Shown here piece after piece: positions 10,565 to 21,830 of a stretch of DNA of 43,500 nt. The number at the start of each line of letters is the position of its first letter. Positions within the stretch are counted from its first letter, which is position 1. Source of the stretch: Prorocentrum cordatum (lineage: Eukaryota > Sar > Dinophyceae > Prorocentrales > Prorocentraceae); NCBI GenBank assembly GCA_963575745.1, contig CAUYUJ010008058.1, positions 379,001 to 422,500 of the forward strand, given 5' to 3'. Made by a program: the position numbers and the translations under genes. Below the pieces are notes generated by a model. That model was not told the DNA's origin. It saw nothing but the letters and a program-made list of their open reading frames with translations, and did no database searches.

Positions 10565-11110
10565 CGGCCCGTGGGGCCTCTTGGGGGCCTCTTAGGGCCT
10601 CCAAGAGGCGTCTTGGGGGCCTCTTAGAGCCTCCGAGGGCTCGAAATGTTGTTTCGTGCTCCCCCTCTGGGGCCGCTCTTGGGGCGCTCTAGGGGCCCTC
10701 TTGGGCCATCTTGGAGGCCTCTTGGGCCGTCTTGGGGCCTTCTTGGGCCGTCTTGGGGCCCTCTTGGGGACCTCTTGGGCCGCTTGGGGCGGTCTTGGGG
10801 GCCTCTTGGGCCGTCTTGGGGCGTCGCGATGCCGAAAAGGTGGAAACGCCAACATCTCCCCAAAACCTAAGGAAAAGCAATGAATTTTGCCTCTTGGGGC
10901 CCTCTTGGGAGTGCTCTTGGAAGCCTCGTGGGGCGTCTGGGGGCTTTCTTGAGCGTCTTGGAGCGATCTTGTGGCATCTCGGACCCTTGGTGCACCATCT
11001 TGGGAGCCTCTTGGGCGCTCTTGGCTCTTCTTGGGTCTCTCTCTTGGCCCTTCTTGTGACTCTCGGGGACGTCTCGGGGCCCTGTTGGTGCGCTCCTGGA
11101 GCTGGGGGCT
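10565..11110. repeat. Degenerate CTTGGGGCC array with conserved core, copy 2
   Basis: TCTTGGGCCG/TCTTGGGGCC 10-mers surround a core at about 10,825-10,925 with GCCGAAAAGGTGGAAACGCC, CAATGAATTTTGCCTCTTGG and CTTGGGAGTGCTCTTGGA. The core matches that at 3,640-3,770, so a longer dispersed element exists rather than two independent simple arrays. Confidence 0.8.
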
Positions 11111-11230
11111 TCTCCCGGGAACTTGCCGGGGTACTTTTCGTCCAGGGACCCCCAGGGGCCGCCCCGCGCGCGCGAACTAGAAATATTGTGAACCAGTTGC
11201 CGGAGATCTTAGCACGCCTCTGGCCCGTTG

Positions 11231-11266
11231 GGCCGGCGAATTTGTGTGTCCCAGGGCCCCTTCACC
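11231..11266 (+). mobile_element. Solo right end of miniature element family 2
   Basis: TTTGTGTGTCCCAGGGCCCC followed by TTC matches the right terminus of the copies at 33,070-33,098 and 40,098-40,124, without the rest of the element. Confidence 0.5.
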
Positions 11267-11269
11267 AAC

Positions 11270-12590
11270 CCCCAGGTTCCGCCCGAAAAGTTAGACCTCC
11301 CAGAAAGTGGAGGGACCTCGGGGATACACCTCCAGGGGGCCCAGCCGGACGCACCAACATCGAGGATGGCCGCCCCCTCCGTCGTATGTCCTCAAGCTTG
11401 GCTTCAGATTTCTGGCCCATGCGGAGGCCCAACAAATTCGGGAACCGGGGTCGCCATACCCCACGTTAGCCCCCCTCACGCGGGCCTTCTGGCGTACCTG
11501 GGGATGCCCCCCCCCCCCCTCCCCTCTCGCTTGTCCTCTCCCTTCCTCGCCCTTTCCTTCTGGGTGCGGCCGTGCGTTGTGCGTCATATGTGTGGCCGTC
11601 TGGGCCGCAGGGGTTCGCCGCACAGCGCTCCTGCCCTTTCTCCTCCCTGCCTCGTTCTTCTTTCGTGTGGTGGCGTTGTTTGTGGGAAACGGCGTGGCGA
11701 CGGACGTTGGCCACGGCGTTCTTTTTATTCGAGGGACTCATGGACGTCAGTTGCGAGTGGAGTGTTTTCGTGACGAAAAAAACCAAGCTCGAGGATATCA
11801 AGGCCCCGCAAACGGTATGACGACCACACCGTATGATGAGTGAGTGGGGGGGATGGTGACCGCAGGGTTTTGGGAATTGGATTGTTCTCCGAGTTTGTCT
11901 CGGCCAGGGTCCCAAAATCCTGCGGTGACGGACCGCGCGGTGAGGTTGTTGGAGAGTCCGAGGTCAAGACACGACCTGTCACCGCACCACTTCGGGACCC
12001 CGAAGAAGAATCCAGGATCGAGGATTGTGGAGATCGAGGATCGTGGCGAGCCTTGGAGTACGATGTAGCATTGAGGATGAGCCGCCCTGTCTCTGGCGTC
12101 TTAGTTGGGTTGATGGGTTCGGCCTGCAGGTTGCGTTTCCCGAGGCTGTGATTTCATGGGTGCACGCGTGGTTTCCCTTTCTTAGAATTGGGGGTCCGAT
12201 GGGCTGGCCAACGTCCCCAACAAACATTGATTATCTTACTAGGGGGCAACATGCCATCGGAAACAGACACAACCATCTAGCACCTCTTCTGGGAACGACA
12301 CGCGCAGCTATGTCTATGTGCGTGTTTTTTTTTCGGGCGTGCGAGGTTGTTGGGCCCCTCCTTTTGGACTCCCTTAGGGCTCCTCAGTGGTTCCTGGACG
12401 CCTCGGGACCCCTGCCCTTCCAGGCGCCTCCCCTTGGCCCCTCCTTGTGACACCCTAGTGTGGGGTTCCAGCTTGGAGCCTAAGAGTAAGCAGGGAAGTA
12501 GGCCATTACATGGTGGCCTACGCGGCGCAACCTGTGGTGCAACACATCGTCGCCGAGTACGCGAGATGCTGATATGACGCATCCTCTTTG
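11270..12590. other. Non-coding stretch with one foldback; no gene recognised
   Basis: Moderate-GC sequence. It holds an inverted repeat (11,856-11,929, listed separately) and a short CCTTGGCCCCTCC-type degenerate patch at 12,350-12,450. Frames such as 12025-12450 plus show no family I recognise. Confidence 0.4.
11856..11929. repeat. Foldback: 20-bp arms, 34-bp spacer
   Basis: GTGACCGCAGGGTTTTGGGA (11856-11875) pairs with the reverse complement of TCCCAAAATCCTGCGGTGAC (11910-11929), 2 mismatches in 20. The right arm and its continuation (GGACCGCGCGGTGA) recur at about 41,517-41,552 as TCCCAAACCGCTGCGGTGAC then AGACCGGGCGGTGA. Confidence 0.75.
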
Positions 12591-15500
12591 TGTGCGGTTA
12601 CCAGCAAGGAGGAGTCGCCGCCCCGCGGGCAGGCGAGGACTTCGGCAGCCAGGAGGAGCCTCGACTGGACGAGGCTGACGAGCCGTCTCCTGGGCTCGCG
12701 GAGGGCGCTGGCCAAGTCGCGGCGCTGGAGCCGCAGGCCATTGCGCGGTCTGTTCGCGTCGGCCTGCGATCTGCGCCAGCACTGGAAGATGGCACGCCTG
12801 ACCCAGGCGATCCCGTTGCCGAGTTGTCCAGCGTGGTGGTTAGGAGGGTGTGCCCCGACACCTTGCAGCCCGTTGGCTTGGAAAGCGCCAGGTGCCTGGC
12901 CTCTCGACCCAGCATTCTCGCCAATACCTTCCGTGAGAAAGTGTACGCCGTGGGCCACGCCGCCTTGATGATTGGTCAGAGGCATGCTGCTGCGATCGTG
13001 CCGAGGCTTCTCGCCGCCTGCAGGGCATCGCATGGCTCGGAGGATGCTGGTGGCCCTCGGCTGGATGCTGTCATTTTGTTGTTCAGCTGGAAATACGACG
13101 GCACAACAGGGTGCGAGTGACTACCCGAGCGGCCCAACATTACAGCACCGACACGATTGTAGAGAGGTGCGCTGGTACACGAGGGTTGTTTGTGACAATA
13201 GCTGGTTTAAGTGCTGTAGTTCGAAGGAGCTATGCCGATGTTATGTGTTTCTCCATGTCATTGTTCGCATTCTCACGCAAATCCGTGTACTAGAGTCGCC
13301 TACAGGAGACGTCATCAATGCTTTTTGGCGTCGGCAGCTCATCCAAGTATATAGTAGAGTTGTGAATGGATTCCCGCATCGGCAAGTTGACGCCATTGGG
13401 TGTGATGCAGCGGGGGGGAACTTGAATACTAAACTGTCCATGTCGGTGTAACACCCCCTCCGTGCTCAGATTTTAGTTCTTTGCCAGGCCCCAAAAAAGT
13501 TGCCGAGCAGGGATGCTTGACAATTCGCCCGACGGACTCCAACATGATTCGGTGTCAGTTGGGCTTGTCTGCTGAACCCCCCATCGCCGTGCGACACCGT
13601 GACCGACTCATCCACTAATAGCCGGTTGAAATCAGCGCGGGGCGTTGCTTTGTTGAGGCGGCGTCTCACAGGGGGATGGTGCTCGACCTCTACTGCAACG
13701 ACACCACCGACGCCAATCTCCAGTTCAGGGCAGCTGCATGCAGGCGGTTGTACAATGGCGATATCAGGAATTCTGGTGTCATTGAGCACTATTGAACTGG
13801 ATGCGGCCAGAGTCTTGGCCAAGGAATTTGTTTGATGCGGCGGTGCGGCGCGGCTGTGCTGTTCGGTTCCGTGAAATTTTCCTAACCGTGCGACTTGGAC
13901 GAACAAGATGAAGAGCCACCGCTGCGTCGGCCCCCCAGCTTCAACGCGCGGGCCTCTCAAGGCAGCTTACCTTCGCGGCGCGCCAGAGCCTGCAAAGGCC
14001 AAGCGGCAGCGCGAGCAGGAGCTGCAGGCGCGAGCTCAGCGCGAGGGGCAGCCTGCTGCAGATCATGCAGGAGGCTTCGTGCCACCTGGACTCCAGCAAG
14101 TCCCCGTGGGTGACCCTGACGACGATGGAGATGGCGCTGACCGTGAGTGCGTGGAGAGAGGACTAGAGCGTCATGATCTTTGAAAGCAGGTCGTGGACGC
14201 TCAGCAGCAGAGTGGCAGACGACGTGCGCACCGCGAGTCGGATGGAGATCCAGACAGATGCTTACTTTTTGAAGCCGTTGGCCACGTCCGGGGTTGTCTT
14301 CGAAAGGTTGCAGCAGCGCAGTGCGTTACGAGGCGAGGCCCGAACGTATCAAGTTTGGTTGGCCCACGGGGATTTGGGCACCAGAGGTTTGTTCAGGAAC
14401 GCGTGCGATGCGATCTTCGACTCTTCATCTTGGACACCTGTGCAAGATCGCTCAGAGCTGATCGCCTTGACAATGCATTGACCGTGCGCGAGGGCGGGGG
14501 ACGGGGGCAACGGCATGCCACTTTGGTTTCAGGAAGAACCGTTCATGGTCCATGCGATTGTTCTATGACTTGAAGGACCCGGAGATTTTCAACGCCTTAA
14601 AACGCACAGAGCTGTACCTCCTCGACCCCTGCATCGAGAACTCCCCGAGCTTCCGCGCAGGTGCCGAGGGCTCGGCGGCGGCCATGGCCGAGTTCAAGGG
14701 CGCCGTCGCCCTGATCGACACGGGCGCGGCCGACGTGGAGCGTCTCCATTCGATCAATCAGCGGCGCGCACTTCAGAGTTTGGACGAACGTGGAGACTGT
14801 TGATGATGTGGGCGCGCATTGTGCTGCGCATTCTGCTGGAGATAGGGGGGGCCCGACTCGCCGCGTCACAACAGGGGCCCTGCTGGGGGCAGTTCCAGGG
14901 CGCCGAGGCCTCGAGGCCAGCTTGGGCGCGGAAGCCTTCGGCTCGGCTCTGAATGCGGCCCGCGCTTGCGCGCGTGAGCGGCTGCTGGCTCGACTAGGAG
15001 ACGGCCGCCGCCTTGTCGACGCAGTTCAGGCAGCTGGGTGCAACGGAGCTTGAGCAGCACCGCCAACTTGCTGCAATCGCAAGAGATCGGCGTCGCGATG
15101 GAGAGCGTGCTTTCGAGAAGGAGCCACGGGCGACCACAGTTCCAGCTGTCAGCCGCGGGGCGCCTACACTTGGGCCCCTGTCGCCGCAGCAGGAGCGACC
15201 TAGACGCGGTGATGTTCCAGCCGTGGGCCGCCGAGAGCAGTCTCCATTCGCAGATGTGCCCTCGCCGATTTTGGAAGCGGCGTTCGCGGCAAGAAGTCGC
15301 GCCCTTCTCCTTCGGCGGCAGTGGACTTCGCGCGGCGACGCGGTGGCTGGATTGGCGAGCAGAACGAGCAGCCCGCTTAGACAGGATCGCACGACGGCTG
15401 CCGATAGCGCGTTTGCGATCGTGGAGACGGCGCTGGCACCGATTGGAAATTTTGATGTCCAGGTTGGCATTGGCATGATCTTGCGGCACCGCAGGCGCCC

Positions 15501-16960
15501 GCGCCTTGCGTCTGAGGGGTCGGCCCGCATCGTCGGCGTGGATGGCAGAGGGCGCGGAGGGCGGTGGAGTGGGGGGCGATGCGCCAGACGGCGGCGGTTG
15601 CCAGTTCCCCCCCGTCCCCCTCCCCCTGGCATCCCAGCGTTCCCGTGCGTCGTCGGCAATGCCGCGAGGCTGGGATGTGCGTTCGCAAGGGTGGCGGTTT
15701 GGAGTTGGCGAACTTCGGGGCGCGCATCAGGTCTGCCTTTCAGAGGCGGCGCAGAGGCGGCCGAAAGCAGACGAAGGCCGTGCTCGTCCAGGGGGGCGTG
15801 GCACTTCGCTTCGCCTGCATGGCTGACCAGGCTCTTTCAGTCGAGGTCAAGAGATGATACAGAGGCCTTGGGCGCATCTCCCACGCGAGTTCAGGGGTCT
15901 ACAGATTTCTGGCGCTCATTGTGGGAATTGGGCCAGCCATGCACGCCTGAGCCTCGTGTGACCAGCAGTTTCTGGCAGTTTGTTGGTCGATCCCAGCGCG
16001 CTCGCGCGATTGGGCCGCGGAAGCTGCGCGCCAAGAAACTGTCGACCGAGTTCGGGCCCCAGCTGAGGAGGCTCCGCTTTCACCGGACAGGCCGAGGGCG
16101 TCGGGGTCGAGGCTGGGGGCGCGGGCCTCTCGGCAGTGCCAGGGGGGGGGGGGGGGGCGGGCGAGGCTTTCTGCTGGCCCAGGCCTGCCTTCGGGCAGCT
16201 CGTCGAGCAGCTCGGTTCCGTCATCGAGTTCGCCGTCGAGTTCAGACGCCGACGGGGGGGCGGCGACTGCGCCCCCTACCCCGAGGCGGCATCCTCAGAT
16301 GGTTCAGAGGGCGCCTCGGGCGCCGATGGCCCCTCGGAGCGCGAGGGCAGCGGCGATGGCAAGGGCGGCGGCGAGGGCGAGGGCGGGGGCGACGCGATGC
16401 CCGACGGCGGCGACGGCGGACGCGAGGCAATCGAGGCTGCCATCGGATCTGCGATCGGCGTCGTCTTCGGTGTCGACGGCTCGCCTTTGCCGACGCCCGC
16501 GGGGCCTCCGCCGCCCGCCGAGCCGCCCGCTGGCGGCGCTGGCGCCCGCCCGCCGCCCGAGCCAGCTGCGCCTGCGCCCGTGCCGAGGGGCGTCGGCAAG
16601 ATCCCAGCTGAGCTGGTGTGGCACTACAACGGCGGCACCATCATATATTATGACACGACGAAGGTGATGGTGGCGCAGTGTCTTGTGGCATCACACCCGG
16701 CTGGGCCGGGCTGCTTTCTCGCGCGGTCAGTGAGGCCCAGTGCAGCTAACGGGGCCAAGGGCCGATGCTTGGGCCTTCTCTGCAGCTGGCTCGAGGTCGC
16801 GGAGGATGCTGGCCTCGAGCGTCGGGGCCACGTTCGTGCTTGGAAGCCGCCCCGCGAGGATCGGAGGCGCGCGCGGCAGCAGGCGTCGGGCCTGGGTCTC
16901 GACGCGGTCGCCGCCCTCGCCTCCAAGCAGCGGGCCGGCAATGTCGGCGACAGAGCGAAC
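12590..16960 (+). pseudogene. Decayed copy of a multicopy dinoflagellate gene family of unknown function
   Basis: Plus-strand coding-like segments run in order across 4.4 kb but change frame and carry stops. Landmarks, in order: SILANTFREKVYAVGHAALM (~12,910-12,970); AVILLFSWKYDGTT (~13,067-13,108), continued after a frame change by VRVTTRAAQHY; DAIGCDAAGG (~13,389); RRLYNGDIRNSGVIEHY then a stop (~13,740-13,795); TGAADVERLHSINQRRAL (~14,718-14,772); FRQLGATELEQHRQL (~15,025-15,070); SRDDTEALGASP (~15,852); and a tail with GGTIIYYDTTK (~16,632), SVRPSAANGAKGRCLGLLC and SWLEVAEDAG (~16,725-16,815). This order resembles, from memory, a large family of dinoflagellate proteins of unknown function (a KYD-T-x-RVRV segment, an RRFxNGD-RxxxxIEH segment, a late ADIExxHxxxRR segment and a PSxxxGRPLGLLxAWL tail). 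No database check was possible. A gene with many unseen introns is the alternative, but the frame change inside KYDGTT argues for decay. Confidence 0.6.
16131..16160. repeat. Poly-G run within the pseudogene
   Basis: A run of more than ten G residues (about 16,142-16,157) sits inside the pseudogene, probably a later expansion. Confidence 0.8.
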
Positions 16961-17440
16961 CCATCCAGGCGGGGGCCCGCAGACGCAGCACCTGCCTCCG
17001 CCTCAAGCCACGCGGGGCAAAAACCGCGCGAGCCAGTCTGGCCAGAGGGAGAGAGGGGGGCGGGGGGGGAAGGGGGGAGACCACCGTTTTTTCATTTCAT
17101 CGGGACCCCCCCCCTCAAACAGAAATGCTTCCCCACCCCCTCCCCCGAAGCTCCCGAGGCTTTCCCTGCGCCCTCCCGAGCCACTCCTCATGGCCATAGT
17201 TCCCGGGCCGTCCCCTCGCGGTCCGAGCGCGACCGGGTCGCCTCTTGTTTGGCCCCCCAGCCTCCTCCATTTAGGTTCATGATCTTGTTGAGTTGCACTT
17301 GCCATTGAAAGGCCTTGCGGCCAGCGCCGCCGACCCAGAAGGCATTGCGCCGAGCGCCGCCGACCCAGTGGAAGGCGCCGACGGCGACGACGAGCTGATG
17401 GCTCGGCCGCAGGATCGGGACACAGGGCGGGCAGAGGGGG
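16960..17440. other. No gene recognised; C-run and G-run patches
   Basis: GC-rich flank of the pseudogene with short homopolymer patches (GGGGCGGGGGGGGAAGGGGGG near 17,056; CCCCCCCTC near 17,107). Frames on both strands are low-complexity. Confidence 0.4.
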
Positions 17441-18150
17441 AATTGTGCAATTGGAACACTTGGAGGAGGTGGGCGGGGGCGTGGAAGAGGAGGGGGAGGG
17501 GGCGCGGGGGTGGGGCGAGGGGGGATATGGGGGGCGACGGGGAAGGGGGGGAATGTGGGCGAGAGGGAGGAGGAGGATTGGTGGAAAGGGGGATGACAAG
17601 GTGAGAAGGATGATAGGGGAGGAGGGATGGGGGGAGCTGGATGAGGAGGAGGATAGGGGGGGGGATATGGGGAGGTGGAGGAGGAGGTTGCGGACGATGA
17701 GGAGGATCGCCGTGCCTGGGTTGCGGCGGGGCCTCCTGGCTGCTCGATGGGGTCTCGTGAAGCGGACGGGGGGGGGCCTTTCGGAGCGCTCCGGGTGCCT
17801 GTCGGGCGTCCCTAGGGCGCAGCGCCACGTGCTTCTCTTGGGTTTCGGTGGGGCCGGTCGGGGCCTCCGTCGGGCACCTTGGATGCGTCTAGCGGGTTTC
17901 TCGGGATCCCTCGGGGCCCATTGGTGCTTCCTGGGGGCCCCTTGGCGCTTCCTGGTAGGGGCCTTCGATTCAAGCCCAAATTGCGGCCTCCCCTCTTGGG
18001 GCCCAAGTGGGTCGGTTCCTGGGGCAGTCTTGGGCGCGTCCGGTGCCGTTTCGGCTCCAGCCTTGTCAGTCTTGGGCGGCGGCGCTGGCAGGATGGCTGC
18101 GCAGGGGTGGGGTGGGGTGGGAGAGGGGGGGCGAAGTGTGATCCGCGAGC
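17440..18150. repeat. G/A-rich tract followed by degenerate CTTGGGGCC-like words
   Basis: 17,460-17,700 is almost all G and A on the plus strand (GGAGGGGGAGG words). 17,740-18,070 contains drifting GGGCCTCC, TCGGGGCCC and CTTGGCGCTTCCTGG words, like the arrays at 3,300 and 10,565 but without their conserved core. Confidence 0.6.
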
Positions 18151-20130
18151 CGCGGTGCGTGCGGCCGCGCTGACATGGGCCGTCGCTGCGCCATGCGCGG
18201 CAATGCTCTGCGCTCAGTCAGTGATGTGCGCGCGTGCACTGTGGCGCGCGCTGGCGCTGCGGCGCTCGTCAGCATTGCGGCGCGCGCAGGCGGCGCGGTC
18301 TAGCAGGAAATGGGGGCCGCGAAAGGGGGCCGCAGAGAAGGAGAGCGCGCGCGACGACGACAAACGACGGCGAACGCGACCCGCGCCGCCGCCGCCCCGC
18401 AGCGCCGCGCCCCTCCCCGCGCGCGCAGCAAGGGTGGCGCGCCGCATCGCGCGCGGTGCATCGCGCTTGGCATTCGATGCGCGCCCCGCGCGATGGGCGC
18501 AGCGCGCTCGTTCCTAGCCGCCGAGTGGCGGCTCCGATTGCGGCCTCCAGCGGCAGTCTTGCTTTCGCGGGCAGGATTGACATTTGCGGCAGGGCGCCGC
18601 GTGCGGCGCGTCGCCGCGCGCCCTCGCCGCCGCGGCCGCCGTCGCGCGGCCTCGCGCGAATGCCGCGCGGTGGCCCGATCGCGGGATTGCTGCTGCTGTT
18701 GGGGCCCAGGGTGCCCCAGAGCGCGCGCCGCGTTTCTGCGCATTCGGCGCGCGCCAAGCACGCCGCGCCTTCAGGGCCGCGACGAGCTTGCGATGCGACG
18801 CCTTCCCCTCCCAGCTGCAAGTCTCGCCCGCCGCGGGCAGGCCTCGCAGCGCGTCGGCCGACGGCCGCGCCGCGGCTGCCTCGCTTCCGCCGCGTCCACG
18901 TCGCGCCGCTGCCAAAGCGGAAGCGACGCCGCCGCGTGGGTCTCGCGCCCCCTCCCGAGCTGCCGACGCGGCGACGGCCGACGCGCGGCCGCGTTGCCCT
19001 CGAGCGACAGGCGCCCCGCCCGCTCGCCCGCGTCGCCCCTGCGCGCCGCGCGCGGCGAAGCGCGGCGGCTGCCCGCTGCTTGACGCGCTGCCGCGCGATG
19101 CGCGGCGCCGCAGCTGCGCGGGGTCGGTCGGGCTGGGGCGGCTGGGCCGCGCGAGCAGCGCGTCGCGCCAATGTTGGGTTTGCCGTCGACATCGGCCCGC
19201 GCGCGCGGCACGTTGCGGCGTGCGCCAGCTTGCTCCCACGGGGCATCGGCCGCGGCTGGCGCGCCCGTTTTCTGCGGGTCGCCCGCGATTTCCATTGCGA
19301 CGACGCTCGTTGATCATGCGCGGCGGGCGCGCCGCGACGGCGCCGCGTCTCGGCCGGCCGCCGAGCGCAGCCGCGCGCGCCCCGACGCGTCCGCGCGGGC
19401 AGCGTTGCCGAACCGCCCGCGGGCGCAAGCGCGGACGCGGTGCCCTCGCGAGCGCGATTGCTTTGCCGTCGCGCCCCAGCGGCGCGGCGTGCCAGCGGCG
19501 CCGTCGATCGCGCAATCGGGCCCGTTCGCGCCGCGCATTGCCAACGCGCGCGACGGCGCGCGGGGCCGCGAGACAGCGCATCGCGTCGCGTTTCGCCGCG
19601 AGCGCCCGCGGCGCAATCGCCCGTCGCCCGCCGCCGCGATGGCGCTCGCAGCGCGCGCCGCGGCGACGAGTGGGCCTCTGCGCGAACGAAGCGAGCGCCA
19701 TTCCAGTGCAGGCGCGGCGCGGCAGGCGGGCGCCGCAGCCGCGGCGGGCGAACGGAACGGTTGCGACGCCATCGCGGGCGATTGCGACGACCAGCGGGGC
19801 GGCTGCGATAGGGCGAAGGGCTGTTGCGGCGGCAATGCAGTTGGTCTCGGCAGGTGGGCCCGAGAAATGATGCAGGCACGCGTCGCGCAATGCGTCGGAG
19901 GTCGACGTGGGGGTCCGACGACGAAGGGCAGAAGGTGGGCGGCAACTCGAAGGGCCAGGGCCCGCCACCACGGGCCCACCAAGGGTTCGAAGGGCGACGG
20001 GCATCGCGGCAACCGCCCCGACCCATGGTTGCAACAGCTTCGCATGTACCACTGCGGCGCGGGGGCATGCTCGCAATCTGCGCGCGCAGCTAGCTGCGAC
20101 ACGGCGGATCATATAGGATACCGGGTGGCT
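18150..20130. other. Extreme GC-rich, CpG-dense island of ~2 kb
   Basis: The sequence is dominated by GCGCGC, CGCCGC and GCGCGGC words with scattered GCGATTG/CGATTGCG motifs. Stops are so rare that frames stay open on both strands at once (599 and 573 codons on minus, 428 and 359 on plus). All read as Arg/Ala/Pro-rich, which marks composition and not selection. The island starts near 18,150 and fades after about 20,100. Confidence 0.7.
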
Positions 20131-21060
20131 TGCGCATCGGTTTGAGTGGCCAGTCGCGTCTGGGCTCGGCCGTGCCATCTTCGGAGACGCACCCCTGCTG
20201 ACGGACGATGCGCATGCAGAGGGGCGTTGAAGCATTGCGCCAGTACGTGTGACGTGCAGGGCGCCGTGATCGGGGGGGGATGTCTGGCCTGGCGATTTGC
20301 CAAACCCTTAGCCCTCAGCAGCTGGATGTGACGTTGGCGGTGAACCTGTTTATTCACGGTGCGCGTGCGGGAAGTGAGGGGTTGGGGGGGAGGGCGGGGA
20401 GGGGAGGGGGGGCGCATTCAAGCTTTCCGATTTGGGCTGTTTTTGGAGTTCCTTCAGGGGCACGAAATGTGTCAACCACGCGCAGGAGGTGCGGGGAAAC
20501 GAACCGAATCTCCCATTCGGCTATCTTGGGCCGTGTTGCCGCCCTGGGCTTGTTGTGTCCCGTGAGGAGCTCTTCTGGGACATCCTGCGGCCCTCTTAAG
20601 GCCTTATCTTGGGGTTATTGGGGTTCGGCCCTCCGAGGCTCTCCTCAAACAATGGTTGCCCCTCCCCCCCCCCAGGTGGCCCACCATAGGTACAAGGTGC
20701 CGCTTCTCAGAAGGCGGCGAAACTTTTCAGAACCCCTTATGTCCGGCCTTCGGAGAAACCCAACTGCGGCTTCGGAGGTAAAGCGGCACAACGTTTCTTA
20801 GAAGACTGGAAGCCTCCTGGGCCTTCCGGACGGGACGCATCTGTGACAATCGGCCCTCGCACAGACTGGGTCGTCTCGCCTGCGGCATCATCCGAGCCCG
20901 ACGCTTGAGCTCCAGGCCCACAGAGGAGTAGGCATGAGTGGTCTTCCGAAGATTTGAAGCGCCCCTGGAGCCAGCGCCCATGATCGAGGCCTCCAGCTGA
21001 GGAGGCTCGCCCCCCCTGTCTTCCTCCCGGGCGCGCCGCCGAACTCCTCCCTCCCTCCCC
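20130..21060. other. No gene recognised; contains a short degenerate array
   Basis: 20,540-20,640 has CTTGGGCCGTG, CTTAAGGCC and CTTGGGG words of the CTTGGGGCC class. TTCTCAGAAGGCGGCGAAAC at 20,704 matches the TCTCAGAAGGCGG motif listed elsewhere. Nothing else was recognised. Confidence 0.4.
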
Positions 21061-21077
21061 CATGCGCGCGCCTCGCC

Positions 21078-21157
21078 GAGGCTACCTCGACGGCCCGCCC
21101 TCGTTCCCCTCCCAGAAGCGCCTGCGCTCGCTGATGGGGAACGGGCTGGCCGTGCAG
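21078..21157 (+). CDS. Possible single exon, C-terminal part of a DNA-methyltransferase-like protein
   Basis: An open plus-strand segment reads YLDGPPSFPSQKRL then RSLMGNGLAVQ. A basic stretch followed by (L)MGN-x-x-x-V resembles motif X (GNxxxxxV) at the C-terminus of C5 DNA methyltransferases. A pyrimidine-rich stretch lies upstream, with an AG before GCTACCTCGAC, and GTGCAG|GCGCC follows as a GC-type donor, in keeping with the GC introns of the gene at 32-40 kb. I could not find a partner exon on either side, so it may be a relic or chance. The methyltransferase reading rests on one short motif. Confidence 0.3.
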
Positions 21158-21260
21158 GCGCCTCGCTCGGCCGGGCCCCGCCCCCTTCACACGCCAGGGT
21201 GCCGTGCGAAGCAGGGAGCGTGGCGGCAGCGGGCCCGCGCGGCGGGGAAGCGCACCGATC

Positions 21261-21439
21261 GGCGGCGAGCGAAGGGGGGGAAGTGAGAAGGAGAGGGCCT
21301 TCTCAGGAGGCGGCGGGACTTCCCAGACGCCACCCAGGCTCCTGAGAAGCTGAGAAGTTGTCTGTGCCTTCGGGGAAGGGGAAGGACACCTCTCATGACA
21401 AGGCCCGCCCCTTCTCACTTCCCCCCCTCGCTCGCCGCC
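21261..21439. mobile_element. Foldback element with ~30-bp inverted ends
   Basis: Left end 21261-21291 (GGCGGCGAGCGAAGGGGGGG then AAGTGAGAAGG) matches the reverse complement of 21410-21439 apart from one length difference. Inside, CTTCTCAGGA (about 21,299-21,308) pairs with TCCTGAGAAG (about 21,340-21,349). No clear target duplication was seen. Confidence 0.7.
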
Positions 21440-21599
21440 GAAGTGAGTGGGCGTCGCACGCGGAGTTTTGCGAGCGATTCGTCGAAGGATGACGCCACCG
21501 ATGCCTTTTCGGCGTCCTGCCCCCCGCGGGGCCTCTTCGGATCCTGGACTTCTGACTTCACTTCACTTCCTCCTCCACGTCCTCCTCCTCGCGGGCACT

Positions 21600-21830
21600 G
21601 AACCAGATTGACAGCGACGCGAGCGGCTGGGGTCGGAGGATGTCGCCTCATCGTCGGTACATCGCCGAGGCGGATCGATGTGGAGTCCGACTGTCTCCAC
21701 GCCAATGGCGCTGATGCATGGCCGACACCGCCGACGCATCGCCGATGCATCGGCGATACATTTGCTGTACTGCGCGACCCTCCAACCCCATCTACTCGGA
21801 TCCCATGTGAGAGGCCTCTGTGTGCTGTTT
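21600..21830. repeat. Dispersed palindrome-bearing repeat, copy 1
   Basis: It holds a perfect 20-bp palindrome ATCGCCGATGCATCGGCGAT (21738-21757), preceded by GCCGACGC-type words and followed by TACTCGGATCCCATGTGAGA and GGCCTC. The same order occurs at 41,130-41,330. Confidence 0.75.

Noticed and set aside
14863-16624. Minus-strand frames across the pseudogene (for example 14866-15489, 16276-16599)
   Set aside because: They are shadows of the plus-strand pseudogene, which carries the ordered family landmarks.
18269-20235. 599- and 573-codon minus-strand frames
   Set aside because: They overlap each other and equally long plus-strand frames in an extreme GC island. The translations are Arg/Ala-rich with no domain.
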